Assembly (NCBI GenBank): GCA_023014335.1
Contig: JAECYW010000011.1
Coordinates: forward strand, 1,550,001-1,614,000
DNA from: Galerina marginata
Lineage: Eukaryota > Basidiomycota > Agaricomycetes > Agaricales > Galerinaceae
Direction: 5' to 3'
Length of the DNA stretch: 64,000 bases
Notes under the pieces: model-generated
The model's database searches: none
The model's input: the letters and a program-made list of their open reading frames with translations, nothing else
Told to the model about the DNA's origin: nothing
Made by a program: the position numbers and the translations under genes
Shown: positions 1 through 11,353 of the stretch, in pieces
How positions within the stretch are numbered: position 1 is the first letter of the stretch
Layout of the letters: every line of letters starts with the position of its first letter

Positions 1-1901
1 TTCAAGCCCTGAAGGAGATTCTACTGGAAGGCCGAAATCGTGGCGAGAACAGAGCATGGACGAATCTTGTAGCTGCAGGAATAGCTGACGCGTTGTGCAA
101 GAATGTGTGCGAGTTGGTCCCTCCTCGAGTCTTGCCTATTATGCCAACTCATCTTATGGAGACGGCGAAAAATGAAGTGAGTAGGTCAGATGTTTATTCG
201 TTGGATCCCATTATGATATATCTAACGAATACACTAGCGTGAATCGCCGTATCATGCACCACTGGAGGTTTTATGTACAGCAGCTGTCGACTTCCAGTAC
301 CCGCCTACGAAGACAGACAAGAAGTTATTGCTGCCCTTCGCAAAAACTGGTCGGAGATGATGGAACGAGTTCGTAAACTTGAACGTCCGCCTTTGCGCTT
401 GATTTCATACATACTCACAGATCTGGAACGAGCCCGATGGCGCCTTAAGGCCCGAGGATTCACACACGCTGGAGCGCATGGTCGTGGCACAGCTCGTCTT
501 GCGAATTATTATAACAGATCCCACCTTCATAGAGTAAGAATTTATTTAACTTGCAGGTGGAACGGTGTTTAATGTCGTTCAACTTAGTATCTTGTTTCGA
601 CCCTCGGATTTGACAATCCAAATCATTGCACGGCACTGGAGATATGCTCGGAGGCCTCCAGATACAGCCCTTACAGCGTCGACCCTCTACGTGTTGCTTG
701 ATCCCAACCATCCCCGTCAGATAGCGTATGTACGCAGCAACGGTTTAGAGTCGGAGGCGGCCCAAATCGTTTCTAAGATTCTCGTCGGCGTTGGTCCCAC
801 GGCGCTATCCTCGAAGCAACAGCAGGTAAAGGCACTTCTGGCGACGTTTGCGGAACACCTGGGTCGTCTAACCGCCGGACGCGACGGTGTAGACCAACTC
901 GTTTTTCTTATGGGCATCATTGCTGCAGCCAAAAAAGATGCAACAGAGCCAGAACTTACGAAAGCTGTCCTTAAGGCGACACCGTTATGGAATGCTATGT
1001 TCAGGCTACTGAAAAAATCGGCGAAGCCAGCCACTGCAAGTGCTGATAGCCGTGCGGAATCAGTTGATCCAGAGGTCGAGAAGAAATATAGGCTGCGCAT
1101 AATCTCGGATGTTGTGGGCACCTCGGCGAATATTTTTCATGATGCGACATTCGAATACCCTAGAGAATGTGAGCACCTTGCCCGCATCTGGGCCAATGAA
1201 AATCTGTTTGGCGCACTGGAGGAAACGATTGAACTCTTGGTTACGATGCCAGGAATGACTAGTGTGTTGCAAATTATACTTCTTCTGCCTAATTGAACAC
1301 AACCCTTAGTGCAACTGACTCGGCTCGCGGGTATAATTGATGATACTGTCGCAGAAGGCACACCGTCACTTCTTCGCCTTTACCGTACACAATTCCCGAG
1401 ATGGCGAATTCTAGGGACTCTTCTTAGGCACGATATTAAACGGCAACAAGACATCGGACACCCTCCCTTCAATATTCCCGGCAACGTCCCGCCTCCAGAC
1501 AGTAACTTTTGGGATCACGGCGCTTGGCAGAGCTTTGGGGCTCTGCAACTCCGGTGCACGGACAACAACGTGTGCAGCAAAAGAAGTTGTGAGAATAACA
1601 AAATTGGGGATGCTGTTTGTATATGTGAAGTAGCGCAATACTGCAGTGAGACTTGTCAAACCAAGTAAGCTCTCCCCGTTCATATAATCTCTTGCGTGAA
1701 TTTGACAACTTTACCAGAGACGCGAAGGAGCACCGACTTGCATGTGGGCTCCTGGGACTACTGCAAAGCGCCAAAGTCGAAGGTTCTGTGAGACAGGCAG
1801 CATCGTCGCCACCGATTCAGAGAACCAAGAAAACGAAGAAGCCACCGACCAAAGACCCTGTTTCAGGCGGCTCTGACACACGGCTGGGAGACCTTGACTA
1901 A
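1..1901 (+). CDS. MYND zinc-finger protein, copy 1 (5' end outside window, frame broken once)
   Basis: The window opens inside an exon of this gene. The rest was traced by comparison with the paralogue just downstream. Introns are visible at about 177-237, 369-420, 534-587, 1262-1309 and 1665-1717. The body is helical and contains blocks such as EVIAALRKNWSEMMER and VVAQLVLRIIITDPTFI. The C-terminus carries a MYND-type zinc cluster (about 1555-1745): CTDNNVC, CENN, CICEVAQYCSETC, then HRLAC across the last intron. MYND domains usually bind proline-rich partners; the function of this protein is unknown. Against copy 2 it lacks one base near 321-324, between TKTDKK and VIAAL, which breaks the reading frame there. 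It may therefore be a pseudogene, or the base may be a sequence error. The stop codon TAA is at 1899-1901. Confidence 0.75.
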
Positions 1902-2202
1902 GATTATAAATTAGCCCAGTACCTACTGAGCTCCGGGCTGAGATTTCTCTTTCTCGGCGACTCTACTTGACTTACTTACTTGTCGTAAGCATCGCTCTGG
2001 TTTGGCTTTGGTGGCGAAAAACCTAATTAATAAATTCAAACACCGCTTGATCGAGCGCGTTCATCACCAACTCTCGTTACCAACTCACCATTCGCGTTTG
2101 ATACAGCAGCGACGCCAAAAGCACCTAAACACGTCCAGGACAAGAAAATTTGACAGGACAAAACTTTGTCCGACAACACCGCACTGATTTTTAGAGCCCA
2201 GT

Positions 2203-4253
2203 ATGACAGACTACGCGCAAATCATCACCCACACCCCTGAGCAAACTTTGGAATGGAAAGAAATTGCACGTTCGAATCCTGGTCGTGTTGCTCGTACACT
2301 CGTGTTACCGCCCGAAGGGTCAACAAGGGAGGGTGATGATCGAAGAGATATCTACCCCGCACTTGAGGCTGTGAGGGAGATATCAATGGAAGGGCGAAAC
2401 GGTGGCGAGAACAAAGCATGGGAGGCTCTTGTAGCTGGAGGAATAGCGAACGCGTTATGCAAGAATGTGTGCGAGATGGTGGTGTTCTTTCACGTTCTGC
2501 CTACTATGCCCTCCCACCTTATGGAGAAAGTGAGGAATGAGGTATGTCGGTCAAATGCTTTGCTGTTGACTTCAAATTTGACGTATACTGTAGATTCGGT
2601 CGCCGTATTACGCACCGTTGGAGATTTTATGCAATGCAGCTGTGAACTTTCAATACCCGCCCACAAAGACCGATAAAAAGGTTATTGCTGCCCTGCGCAA
2701 GAACTGGTCGGAGATGATGGAACGAGTTTGTAGTTATCTCTTGCTTGTATACCCTCGATTTGATCATATCCACAGATTTGGAACGAGCCTGAAGGCACCT
2801 TAAGACCAGAAGATTCTCATACACTTGAGCGCATGGTTGTCGCACAACTGGTCATGAGGATCATCATTACGGACCCCACTTTCATATCGTAAGATTTTGT
2901 CCTGTATCTGTGACCAGTATCTCATGGCGTTTAATGCAGTGTTTTGTACGAACCCTCAGATCTGACAATTCAAGTCATTGCACGTCACTGGAAGTATGCC
3001 CAACGCCTTGCGGATACCGCCCTTACCGCTTCGTCGCTTTCTGTGCTGCTCGAACCCAGCCACCCCCGCCTGATAGCGTATGTACGCAGCAACGGTTTAG
3101 AATCCTCGACAGCCCAGCTCGTTTCTAAGATTTTTGTCGGTGTTGGCCCCACAAAGCTGTCATCGAAGCAACAGCAAGCCAAGGCCCTCGTAGCATCATT
3201 TTCAGAGCATCTGGTTCGCCTAACTGGACGCAGTGCTGGAAATGAACTCGACTTTCTCATGACAATTATCGCTGCTGCCAAAAACGATGCATGCGAGCCA
3301 GAAGTTGCGAAAACTATCCTCAAGGCGACACCTTTATGGAATGCCTTGTTCAGGTTATTGAAGAAGTCGGCGAAGCCTGTCCCCGCCAATGCCGAAGAGC
3401 GTGCGTCACTCGATCCAGGGAGCGAGAAACAACAGAGGTTGCGCGTAATTGCAAACATTGTGGGCACATCGGCGAATACTTTGCATAATGCAACCTTTGA
3501 ACACTCCAAAGAATGCGAGCCCCTTCTCCGCATCTGGGCCAACGAAAACTTATTTGGCGCATTGGAAGAAACGATTGAGCTATTGATTTCACTGCCTGGA
3601 ATGACTAGTGCGCTTTTCTCTTTTTTCCCCTGTCCGCATAAGTTAAGGCGGACCTATAGTGCAATTGACTCGGCTTGTAAGCATCATTGACACTATTGTC
3701 TCAGAAGACAAACCAGCACTCCTCCGCCTCTATCGCACACAATTTCCGAGATGGCGAATTCTCGGGACTCTTATCAGACATGACATAAAGCAGCAGCAAG
3801 CCACTGGACTACCCCCTCCCGCCCCTACACCAGGCGTAGTCGCACCCTCAGACAGCAGTTTGTGGGATCACAGTGTATGGCAATGTTTTGGGTCTTTGCA
3901 AATCAAGTGCATGGACAGGAAGGTCTGTGGTAAGAGAGGTTGTGAGAATGAGAACACTGGAAAGTTTGTCTGCCAGTGCCAAGCAGTGGAGTACTGCAGT
4001 GAAACCTGCCAAACCAAGTAGGTTGTTCCTCGTCTGTATAACGACTTGTGTGAAACTAATAATCTGGGTCAGGGATGCGAAGGAACACCGACTTGCATGT
4101 GGGCTCTTAGGATTGCTGGATAGCGTCGGAGTTGGACGATCGGCAAGACAGGCAGCGCCGACGCCAGTCCAGCCAACTAAGGGCAAGAAGAAGTCACGGG
4201 CCAACGTCCTTGTTTCTGGTGGTTCTGATGTACAACTGGAGGACCTTGACTAG
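2203..4253 (+). CDS. MYND zinc-finger protein, copy 2
   Basis: Complete paralogue of the preceding gene in the same orientation. It starts at ATG 2203 (MTDYAQIITHTPEQTLEWKE). Introns lie at about 2542-2593, after MMER (about 2729-2774), before VLYEPSDLTIQ (about 2891-2940), after LPGMT (about 3607-3658) and inside the zinc finger (about 4018-4073). Every exon joins in frame. The MYND cluster near the C-terminus reads CMDRKVC, CENE, CQCQAVEYCSETC, then HRLAC after the intron. A basic, low-complexity tail (TKGKKKSR) follows. Conserved helical blocks upstream match copy 1 nearly residue for residue, so the pair is a recent tandem duplication. No enzymatic SET domain is visible, so this is a MYND adaptor-like protein of unknown role. 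Confidence 0.85.
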
Positions 4254-4648
4254 GAATCATAATTATGTGAGCCAAGGACTTACTCAAGCTGTCTTTAACT
4301 GGCGGCGCCCGTCTTTGTATTTTTCTTTCTGTTTCGGCCTTGTTCCTAAATCGTTAGTCCCTTTCCACAGTCTCCTATGGAAAATCCTGATTCATGGCGT
4401 CTATCCCAATTCCTGTTGTTCAATGCTGGTAACATATCCGTTGTAAAGCCATTAACCGCCCTGCTCGCTTTCGCAGAGTTTCAGGCATGCACCGCGGTGT
4501 CGCGGCCAAAAACCATCAAATTGACTGTGGGTGTCCTAGTCTAGGGCCTCGGGCGCTTAATCTTGCGAGACCCGAAGTCTTTTAACCTATGTAGTTCGTG
4601 CCACCGTAAAATGCAATACCTGCCATTTCGGTGGCTAAAAAATGGCTA
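4254..4648. other. Intergenic gap between convergent genes
   Basis: 395 bases between the MYND copy 2 stop and the stop of the opposite-strand HNH-type gene. It should hold both 3' untranslated regions. I see no further gene or repeat. Confidence 0.5.
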
Positions 4649-5967
4649 TTATGGTGTAACATGTATTTTATCCGACAGTAAGGAGGCGAGGCTCAACACA
4701 TCTGCGCCGAACCCATCTAACGCTGGTGCCAGGCGCCTTTCTATACCCGCAAGAATATCGTCGATATATTTCCCAACACCCGAAAGATAGGCAACTCTGG
4801 CACACGCTGCATGTATCCTAAGATATCGGGGATTTGGTAGGGGGAGGTTGTCTTTATCTGGGGTGTTCAAATTGATGATTGGTGAGACATCCATCAGTTG
4901 GGTGAAGGGGTTCGCGGAACCTATTCGATATTGGTGTGGGTAGATATTGCCGTCCGGCCCACGCTAGTTAGATACGGTATTAGAAGAATTATTGGAGTCT
5001 AAGATAGAGAAATGGGACGTACAATCTCCTCAAACCAAATCTTGAGCTCATCAAATAGGTTATTCTTGTTGCTCTCCAAAGTCAAGACATTATCGAGACA
5101 GTTTACGTCCTTGCCCTTAAAATCCCGAGTAATCATGTCACCTGCAAAGCGCTCTATTGCAGACCACATTTCGTGATTCTTATCTAGAAAGCATGAGGCG
5201 CTGACGGAGAGACATCAAGGTCATTCCTACGTTGTGGCCGTCATCTTCGTCGTCAAAAATCAAATTCAGATCGTTATACTCCGGCAGGATATAAGTCAGG
5301 CGAGTTGAACAGGGTGCACGGTTTCCGTGGACTAAAAACTCGGTCCAAACGTGTGGTATGGTGTCGACTGAAACCTGGTCATAATGGCCAGTCAATGCGC
5401 AACGATAGCCGTCGCGAAAGAGCGCCTAAGGTTAAATTGAGGGTTATTTCAGTCGCTCGAGATAATGGTGGTCAATTGAAGAGATCTACCTTTGCCTTTG
5501 TCGACGAGTGACTTTTCGGCGCATCCTCAAGCAGCCATTTCAAAGTATCCTGGTCGTTGTCAAAGAGTGGTTGCGAAATGGTGGGAGACGACGTGTGGAT
5601 GGACGCCTTGGCGGCTCGAACTGTCCGTTGAATTAATAAAGATGCAGGAAATTGGGAGTTGGGGCACTCACAATTGAGGAAGATGTGGTTGATGTAAAAA
5701 TCCGCTAAACTGGAAGACTCCAATTCACCCTTACATTCTAAAATTTCCTTTGCAATCGTGGCGCGACCTTTGTCGGTCGGAGCTTCCCTGATCATGTACC
5801 CCAGTAGCCTTGCTTCTCTCGACCGCTTTCGAAGGTCCTGCTAAGGGTATGTCGTCGACGGCTTTCTCGAACTCCAGGCATCGTTCGTACGCGTCGTGAA
5901 CCCCACCAGACGGGTATATATTGGGAGGAAGTGGCGTCCCTTTTTGCGCTCTCATTGTCATCATCAT
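4649..5967 (-). pseudogene. HNH-nuclease-like basidiomycete protein, degenerate
   Basis: Read on the minus strand from ATG 5967. The opening block is GTPLPPNIYPSGGVHDAYER, then REARLLGYMIREAP, LADFYINHIF, KALFRDGYRCALTGHYDQ, CLDNVLTLESNKNNLFDELK and RIHAACARVAYLSGVGKYID. This order matches a family of basidiomycete proteins with an HNH-like module: the RDGYRCxxTG block, then a block that usually reads AHIFPE. Two introns are clear (about 5630-5678 and 5427-5490). Two things look damaged. One extra base near 5812-5835 separates the N-terminal block from REARLLGY. The expected AHIFPE histidine is replaced in LTYILPEY. The exon junction near 5175-5225 also does not join cleanly. It is probably non-functional as a nuclease. 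Family assignment is from memory of conserved blocks. Confidence 0.6.
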
Positions 5968-6144
5968 GGTTTGAGTTACGTTGAAGTCTGAGACTTGGCC
6001 CAAGCCGGATTTAGTCGCTTATCCGTTTTTGGAGCAAACAGATGTAATCACCAGGGACGGGCGTCTATTTTATCATAGTCGGCTAGATCAGGTTCTCAGC
6101 ACAGACACAAAGATGTACATACCACTTTTTCGTCAAGGATTGGA

Positions 6145-6485
6145 ACAGCTGCAGCTCTTCTTGCAAGAAGACTCTTTTTATTCAGTCTCGCTGATTCCAT
6201 GGCATGCGGGGATCTTGCCCTAGTGGTGAAGGGCAGTAATGGCCGCCTTCATGCGGACGTGTCCATAGCCTGGTCTATAGCTCTTCCGATGCTGAATGAA
6301 AGTTCATCTGGGAAGAGAGATAGGATATATTTTATGGGAAGGAGGACTTGTGCCATGTCTTCAACTTGAAATAGCTCCAAGCGTGTTCTCTGACCAGCCG
6401 CCGGCCACGGCCCACCACCGACCACGATTCTCACGCCATCATCTATACATGTTTCGCCAATCAAGTGGCACTGATCAGTGATCAA
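6145..6485 (-). pseudogene. Unidentified coding relic
   Basis: Minus-strand frames contain two protein-like stretches. One, within 6249-6485, reads QVEDMAQVLLPIKYILSLF and PDELSFSIGRAIDQAMD. The second, about 6145-6225, reads HAMESARLNKKSLLARRAAA and lies in a different frame beyond a stop. They look like pieces of one helical protein broken by frame changes. I cannot name the family, and no start codon or complete gene can be built. Confidence 0.25.
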
Positions 6486-6896
6486 TCACAGAAGTCGGAA
6501 TTGACCACAAATCATATGCCCGGTTGTCGCAGATGAAAAAAGAACTTGGAGGTGAATGCGGGCAAGCCAAGAATCAGGCGAAACGGAGAACAGACAGGTT
6601 TGGGAGAACAAGGTTTCATTGAAGCGTTGACAATAAAGGGATGACTTCGTCATCGTGGCCTTGCTGTGTATGATAATTTGATAGTGATGTTTAAATTTAT
6701 ACTCACAGCATTCCTTATGGGTGGTTCACATTGCGGTGACGAACAAAAGATACAATACCATGTAAAGTTCATCAGCAAGAACTACTTGTTTTTACGCCAC
6801 TCGTCGCCAACCTGCGGTTGGCTCCTCGCGGCGTTGACGAAGGGTTACTACTATATGTAAAGCTTTCTGTTAATTCCAAATGCGAAGAATTTAAAC

Positions 6897-6950
6897 TAGG
6901 GCTGTCCACCGTACCGTAACACCATACAGCCATTAAATTACGGTACCCTA
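6897..6950. repeat. Short element with terminal inverted repeats (MITE-like)
   Basis: The stretch starts TAGGGCTGTCC followed by ACCGTACCGTAA, and ends TTACGGTACCCTA. The reverse complement of the end is TAGGGTACCGTAA, which matches the start apart from an internal CTGTCC insertion. The TAGGG ends recall hAT-type termini. No clear target-site duplication was established. Confidence 0.35.
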
Positions 6951-7361
6951 CAGCGACAGAACTGCCCAAGGAACTGCCGTTACCCGTAGCCGTATAGCAA
7001 TACACAAAGAAAGGGTGTTGGGTTCTGGCAAGGCTCGGGAGCGCGTCGAGCAGGCGCACGGTCTCCTGCTGCGACCTCAAGTCTGTACATACAAGTCACT
7101 ACTACAACAAGGAGGGGGCGAAACAGAAAAACGGCCGAATACAGTGTGCGGCACAAGCATCCAACAAAGTTGGCTGAGTGTAAGAAAAGAACAAAATAAA
7201 CCATTTCAGAAAAGAACGACGTATGACTCTGGCGGTTATGATTTGACTTGAGACGCGCTCCTAGGACGGTGACTGAAGGAGGTTGGGCAAGCAAAACGAA
7301 AGCCTCAAAGGCCTTGAATTTGGTTAAGCTTGACTCAAGGACAAGGGCTTTGAAACCAAAT

Positions 7362-7510
7362 AAACAAGTTGCAGAAAACTTTGCGAAAGGTCCAGGTCAA
7401 CCTTTTATTTGGCTGGGCTTGACAAGGACCTAAAGCCAAACATTGAGCAAACAAGTTGCAGAAAACTTTGCGACATGTCCAGGTCGTCCTTTTATTTGGT
7501 TGGGCTTGAC
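7362..7510. repeat. Two direct repeats with an 87-base period
   Basis: A 62-base unit at 7362-7423 recurs at 7449-7510. Both begin AAACAAGTTGCAGAAAACTT and end with TTTTATTTGG, T/C, TGGGCTTGAC, with about 6 differences. The first unit is flanked by a perfect 9-base inverted repeat (CCAAATAAA at 7356-7364, TTTATTTGG at 7404-7412). The stretch is AT-rich, lies upstream of the PAQR gene and has no coding signature. Confidence 0.7.
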
Positions 7511-7738
7511 CCAAGCGGTGCTGACAAAGCTGATGCAGAGAAGTCCCTTCCTTATATGGTGAATTTCGAACCGGGGGAACCTTCCTGTTTCACAGCAAGG
7601 CCATTCTGACAGGTGGATCGGAGCAGTGCATGTCGGATCAGGAACCCTCCCTTATTATGTCAGCAACGGAATTTCTTCTTTGCGCCTGATTATTTTCGTT
7701 CACCACCCATTTAGACTTGCCAACTCTTTGGAAGGGTA

Positions 7739-7785
7739 TTCGCCCTTCGCCCCTTTCCTTTCCCCTTTCCCCCTTCTTTATTTAC
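7739..7785 (+). promoter_or_regulatory. CT-rich core promoter tract of the PAQR gene
   Basis: A run of C/T-rich sequence (CCCTTTCCTTTCCCCTTTCC and neighbours) ends a few bases before ATG 7791. Pyrimidine tracts just upstream of the start are common in fungal promoters. It also supports 7791 as the start rather than the in-frame upstream ATG at about 7626. Confidence 0.4.
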
Positions 7786-7790
7786 ATGTC

Positions 7791-9979
7791 ATGGCGTCCA
7801 TTTCAACGACGACGGCGACGACGATGACGACAACGGCGGCAAGAAACCTCATCGCTACCGGGCGAACCTCCTCATATGCTGACCCCAGGTCCGAGATCCG
7901 TGCTCGTAGAGCAAGGCGCAGGTTATCAGCACCATCATCAAAGCAACCGTCTTTGAAGCGATGCCAGTCGTTATCTTATTCTCTTGAGGCGTTGGACCTT
8001 TCGTCGGCCTCACCGACACAAACCCTTGCCTCTCTCCGGTTCCTGGTTCTCTCATACCTTGCAGACCTAGAACAACGTCTAGCAGAATTTGAATCGCCCA
8101 ATCTCGAGGCATGGAAGTCGCAAGGAGAGCTCTCTATCGAAGAGGCAACCCAGTGGGCACGCACCGCTCTGGAAATGCTGGAAGGCATCCGCACGGATGT
8201 ATGTTCTCATTTGCCAGAGCTTCCCTTTGCAGACCTCTCGTCAATGGAGTCTTTTGTCAAGTCACATCTTCCAGATGTCCCGGACGTTCCCAGCTTCACA
8301 GAGATGCGCTCACATTTACCAGACATGCCCCATCTTCCTGATATGACCGAAATGCGCTCACGTTTTCCTGACATGCCTTCAGCTACCTGACATGGCAGAG
8401 ATGCGTTCGCACATGCCCAGCCTCCCTGACATGGACGACGTACGATCCCACCTTTCCGATATGCGCCTCAAACTCGAGGACGTTCGCTCTCGCTTTCACG
8501 AAATAGAATTTAATCAACCTTTCAGTTACATTCCCATACTTTCCGACCGTCCTTCAGAACCTGCATTCCCATCTGTCAAGCATGGAAATTCCTTCAGGGA
8601 TTCCCGTTTCGCCCTTTGCCCCGAACGCTGTTCTTGCGGACCTTCTAGAATCTCTATTAACTTCCGATGTCGTCAAAGACATATTGCATTCAACACCGGA
8701 TGTTATAACCGAAGGAGAAAACCTATTAGAACGAGCTGCCTATGAGATAGCGAACGCCGTCAAGAGGTCTCTCGAGGGTGTTCACCTTATCAAGTATACC
8801 GACTTGCCCCTCCAATGGCGCAATAATCCCTTTGTTACCCACGGATATCGGTGAGACATATTTCACCAATTCGACAGTAACACGGTCTTGACGAATACCC
8901 AGCTTTATACCCTTAGAAAGATGGCCTCTTCTCGTTTTGTCATTATTTTCGTTCCATAATGAAACTTGTCAGTACCAAATGTCCCTTTCTTATGTTTTTG
9001 CTGACCGGATTTTCGGTGCTCTCACAGTAAATATTCATACTCACTTGATTCCCTTCTTGCTCTGGGGAATCAACCTCATCCCGTTTTTTTCGAACGATCA
9101 GTCTTTCGATATCCCCGAACTGCTTTTTACTGCGTTTGCCCTACTTTGCTTGTTAAGTAGCGCCATCTGGCATACAATGTCTGGCTGTGCACACCATGGA
9201 AGTATGGAGTTTTGTGCCAGAGTGGATTACGTCGGCATTGGATGGTGATGCTTATTATCTTTCGTTGCGTTACTCGAAACTGACTGCTATGGAAATCTCA
9301 AGGCTTATCAGTGCCAGTGTCGGTACCATCGTCCACTACGGCTTCAAATGTCATCCGAGCATAGGTCACGCGTTCCTGTGCCTATGTTTTGCGACAGGTT
9401 TGGCGGGGAACATTTTCCCCTTCATGGCTTGGTTCAATCAACGCAAGTACCGAGTACGTCTTGAAACGTGCGCGACAGCTAGAGCTTGATGTTCACACGT
9501 TTGTTCCTTAGTTTTATCGCATCGGCTTCTTCCTCGCGCTCGCTTTCTCCGGGATTGGGCCTATGGTTGCGCTAGCCGTCTTACACGGGAGGAAAGAGAT
9601 GTTCGACTTTGTCGGTACGTACTTTGTCGTCGCGTCGAACGCGTTCTTAACTTTTGCCGTTATTTTTGTCCTGACTAATTATACTCTCTAGGTCCGGTCT
9701 TCCCGTCATTGCTGTCATACATCGTGGGCCTTGTGTTCTACGCTGCCCAATTTCCTGAGCGTATTGTCCCTCCAAACATCCAACAGAAGCTGGATGCTAT
9801 CGGTGGTGGTACGTCCCTTTAAGCACCTTTGCTTTGACTGCTCATTCATATTCCGTCGATCCCCTCCAGTCGGATCGCACGCAATTTGGCACTGCTTCAT
9901 TGTCCTTGCGGTAAGCCAGCACAAGGCTGCCATTGGATCAATGAAGAATGGCTTGCAGTGTATTGCTTACAATTCGTGA
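7791..9979 (+). CDS. PAQR/HlyIII family membrane receptor (Izh3-like) with repeat-rich N-terminus
   Basis: The C-terminal half is an adiponectin-receptor/haemolysin-III membrane domain. It contains YTDLPLQWRNNPFVTHGYR, FHNET-LNIHTHLIPFLLWG, SSAIWHTMSGCAHHG, the YVGIGW helix and GSHAIWHCFIVLAVSQHKA. The S-x3-H and H-x3-H motifs are the usual zinc-site residues. About seven hydrophobic segments are visible. Introns at 8851-8902, 8968-9027, 9245-9302, 9454-9511, 9615-9692 and 9809-9869 all join in frame. The long cytosolic N-terminus carries tandem EMRSHLPDMPHLPDM-type repeats (about 8205-8500). Two single extra bases, near 8376-8383 and 8549-8553, split the N-terminal exon; removing one base at each restores a continuous protein. 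Fungal Izh proteins act in sterol and zinc homeostasis; this role is inferred. Confidence 0.85.
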
Positions 9980-11353
9980 ATTTGATGTATTGAAGACGCT
10001 ACTAATCAATTTGGATTTTATGATCCGCGGGTGCGCTAATTGAGGCTTCTTTCGCGATTTTTGGCAGTTTGTGGTCGGATCTACGGTAATCTAGGATGGC
10101 TGACGCGATCAAGCCACGTACGATGGCTGAGGGCCAGGTGCCTGAAGGACAGTGAAGATTGACTGCCACTGAGGGGAGCTGAAAGGAAGAGACAGACCGA
10201 TTGATTTGCAAGGCCCAGACTTTCAAGCTGCCCACTCTGACGAGGTAGGTTTTTAGAAGCCTTAATGTTGATTACAGTCTGACATTGACAAATTCCTATA
10301 AAGGAGGACACAGATCATAGATCTTTTGTCCGGCACTCCTACTTACAACACGACAGTGATCCATTTTGCCGCTGTGCTGCAGATGTGAATAAATTCTCAC
10401 GCCCCCACATTGCTCTCAACCTCAATGGGGTTCGTTTGATACTTCCTTTCTTCTCTATCTATGATACAACCCCCACTGATATAGAAAGTCGGAGTATTGG
10501 TGCTGAGCTCTTCTGGTTCTTTCTGGATGACCACACATTTGTGGCTCTTACCTCTGCTTTTACTGGTCACTGCGAAGCTGCCAGGAATATCATTATATGC
10601 ATCCGATGCCAGATCTCAGAGTTCACTTTCAATACAGAACCACGCAATTTGGTCCTCGGACGACCGATAGATGATAGCGACAAAAGAAGATTCTACGCCG
10701 CATATCTAGAAATATGAATAACTGGTAATTACGCGTGAAGTGAGCTAACTATCTGTTTCTTATCGTGATTCGTTTACTGACAAATCTTAAGGCTGCAAGC
10801 TGGCAAGTGACCGACTTCCTGTTGCCACTTCGGGCCGCCTGCTCAATGAAATAGCATTGCGCCCCGTATTTCTCATTCTTCAACTCCAACCTCCCCGGGG
10901 TTCAAGAAGACATGTCGGGCCACGTAGGCATTGCATGACGCAGTACGAGGCCCATATCTGTTTCGTTTCCCTCCCACACAGACGCCCTGGGGTTCCGCGA
11001 CCATATGCAGAGCACTAATGATCAGGTTCTCCGAAGCAAAATGCTAGGTAGCCTTGTCATTGAGCGTACCATCGAAGCTAAACAATTCAAGCATAGTACG
11101 TCAGTACTTGCTACTATCTTATGTGTATCGTCACCCTAACTTCGCCTCAACGCGATAGCTGGAACACGAGGCCTGCCGCTTGATATCCTCAGAACACATT
11201 CCATGCGTCACAACACTTTATCTTGGTTCTCGCCACCGCGGCTTTCACGAGTGGCAGATTCCTACTTCACATCTGCCTCCAAATAACGCATAAAAACTGA
11301 CCTTCAGTCCCTCCTTTATCTTGTAATTATCTGCTGATTGCCCTAAAGCAACA
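9980..11353. other. Intergenic region, 1.4 kb
   Basis: Lies between the PAQR and GH92 genes. One 110-codon open frame (10385-10717, +) contains a plausible stretch (SIGAELFWFFLDDHTFVALT) but has no recognisable family, no intron partner and no repeat. I do not call it a gene. A TATA-like CATAAAAAC at 11289-11297 lies about 60 bases before the GH92 start. Confidence 0.4.
11289..11297 (+). promoter_or_regulatory. TATA-like element of the GH92 gene
   Basis: CATAAAAAC lies about 57 bases upstream of ATG 11354, a normal position for a fungal TATA element with a short leader. It is inferred from sequence and spacing only. Confidence 0.3.

Noticed and set aside
2260..2285. tRNA B-box-like GTTCGAATCC
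   Set aside because: It lies inside a coding exon of the MYND gene and has no matching A-box or cloverleaf.
8376..8553. An intron to explain the PAQR frame changes
   Set aside because: Any GT-AG pair that fits would remove conserved repeat units that clearly read as protein, and available pairs keep the wrong frame.
10385..10717. 110-codon plus-strand open frame
   Set aside because: Composition is plausible but there is no recognisable motif and no neighbouring exon; left as unassigned intergenic sequence.
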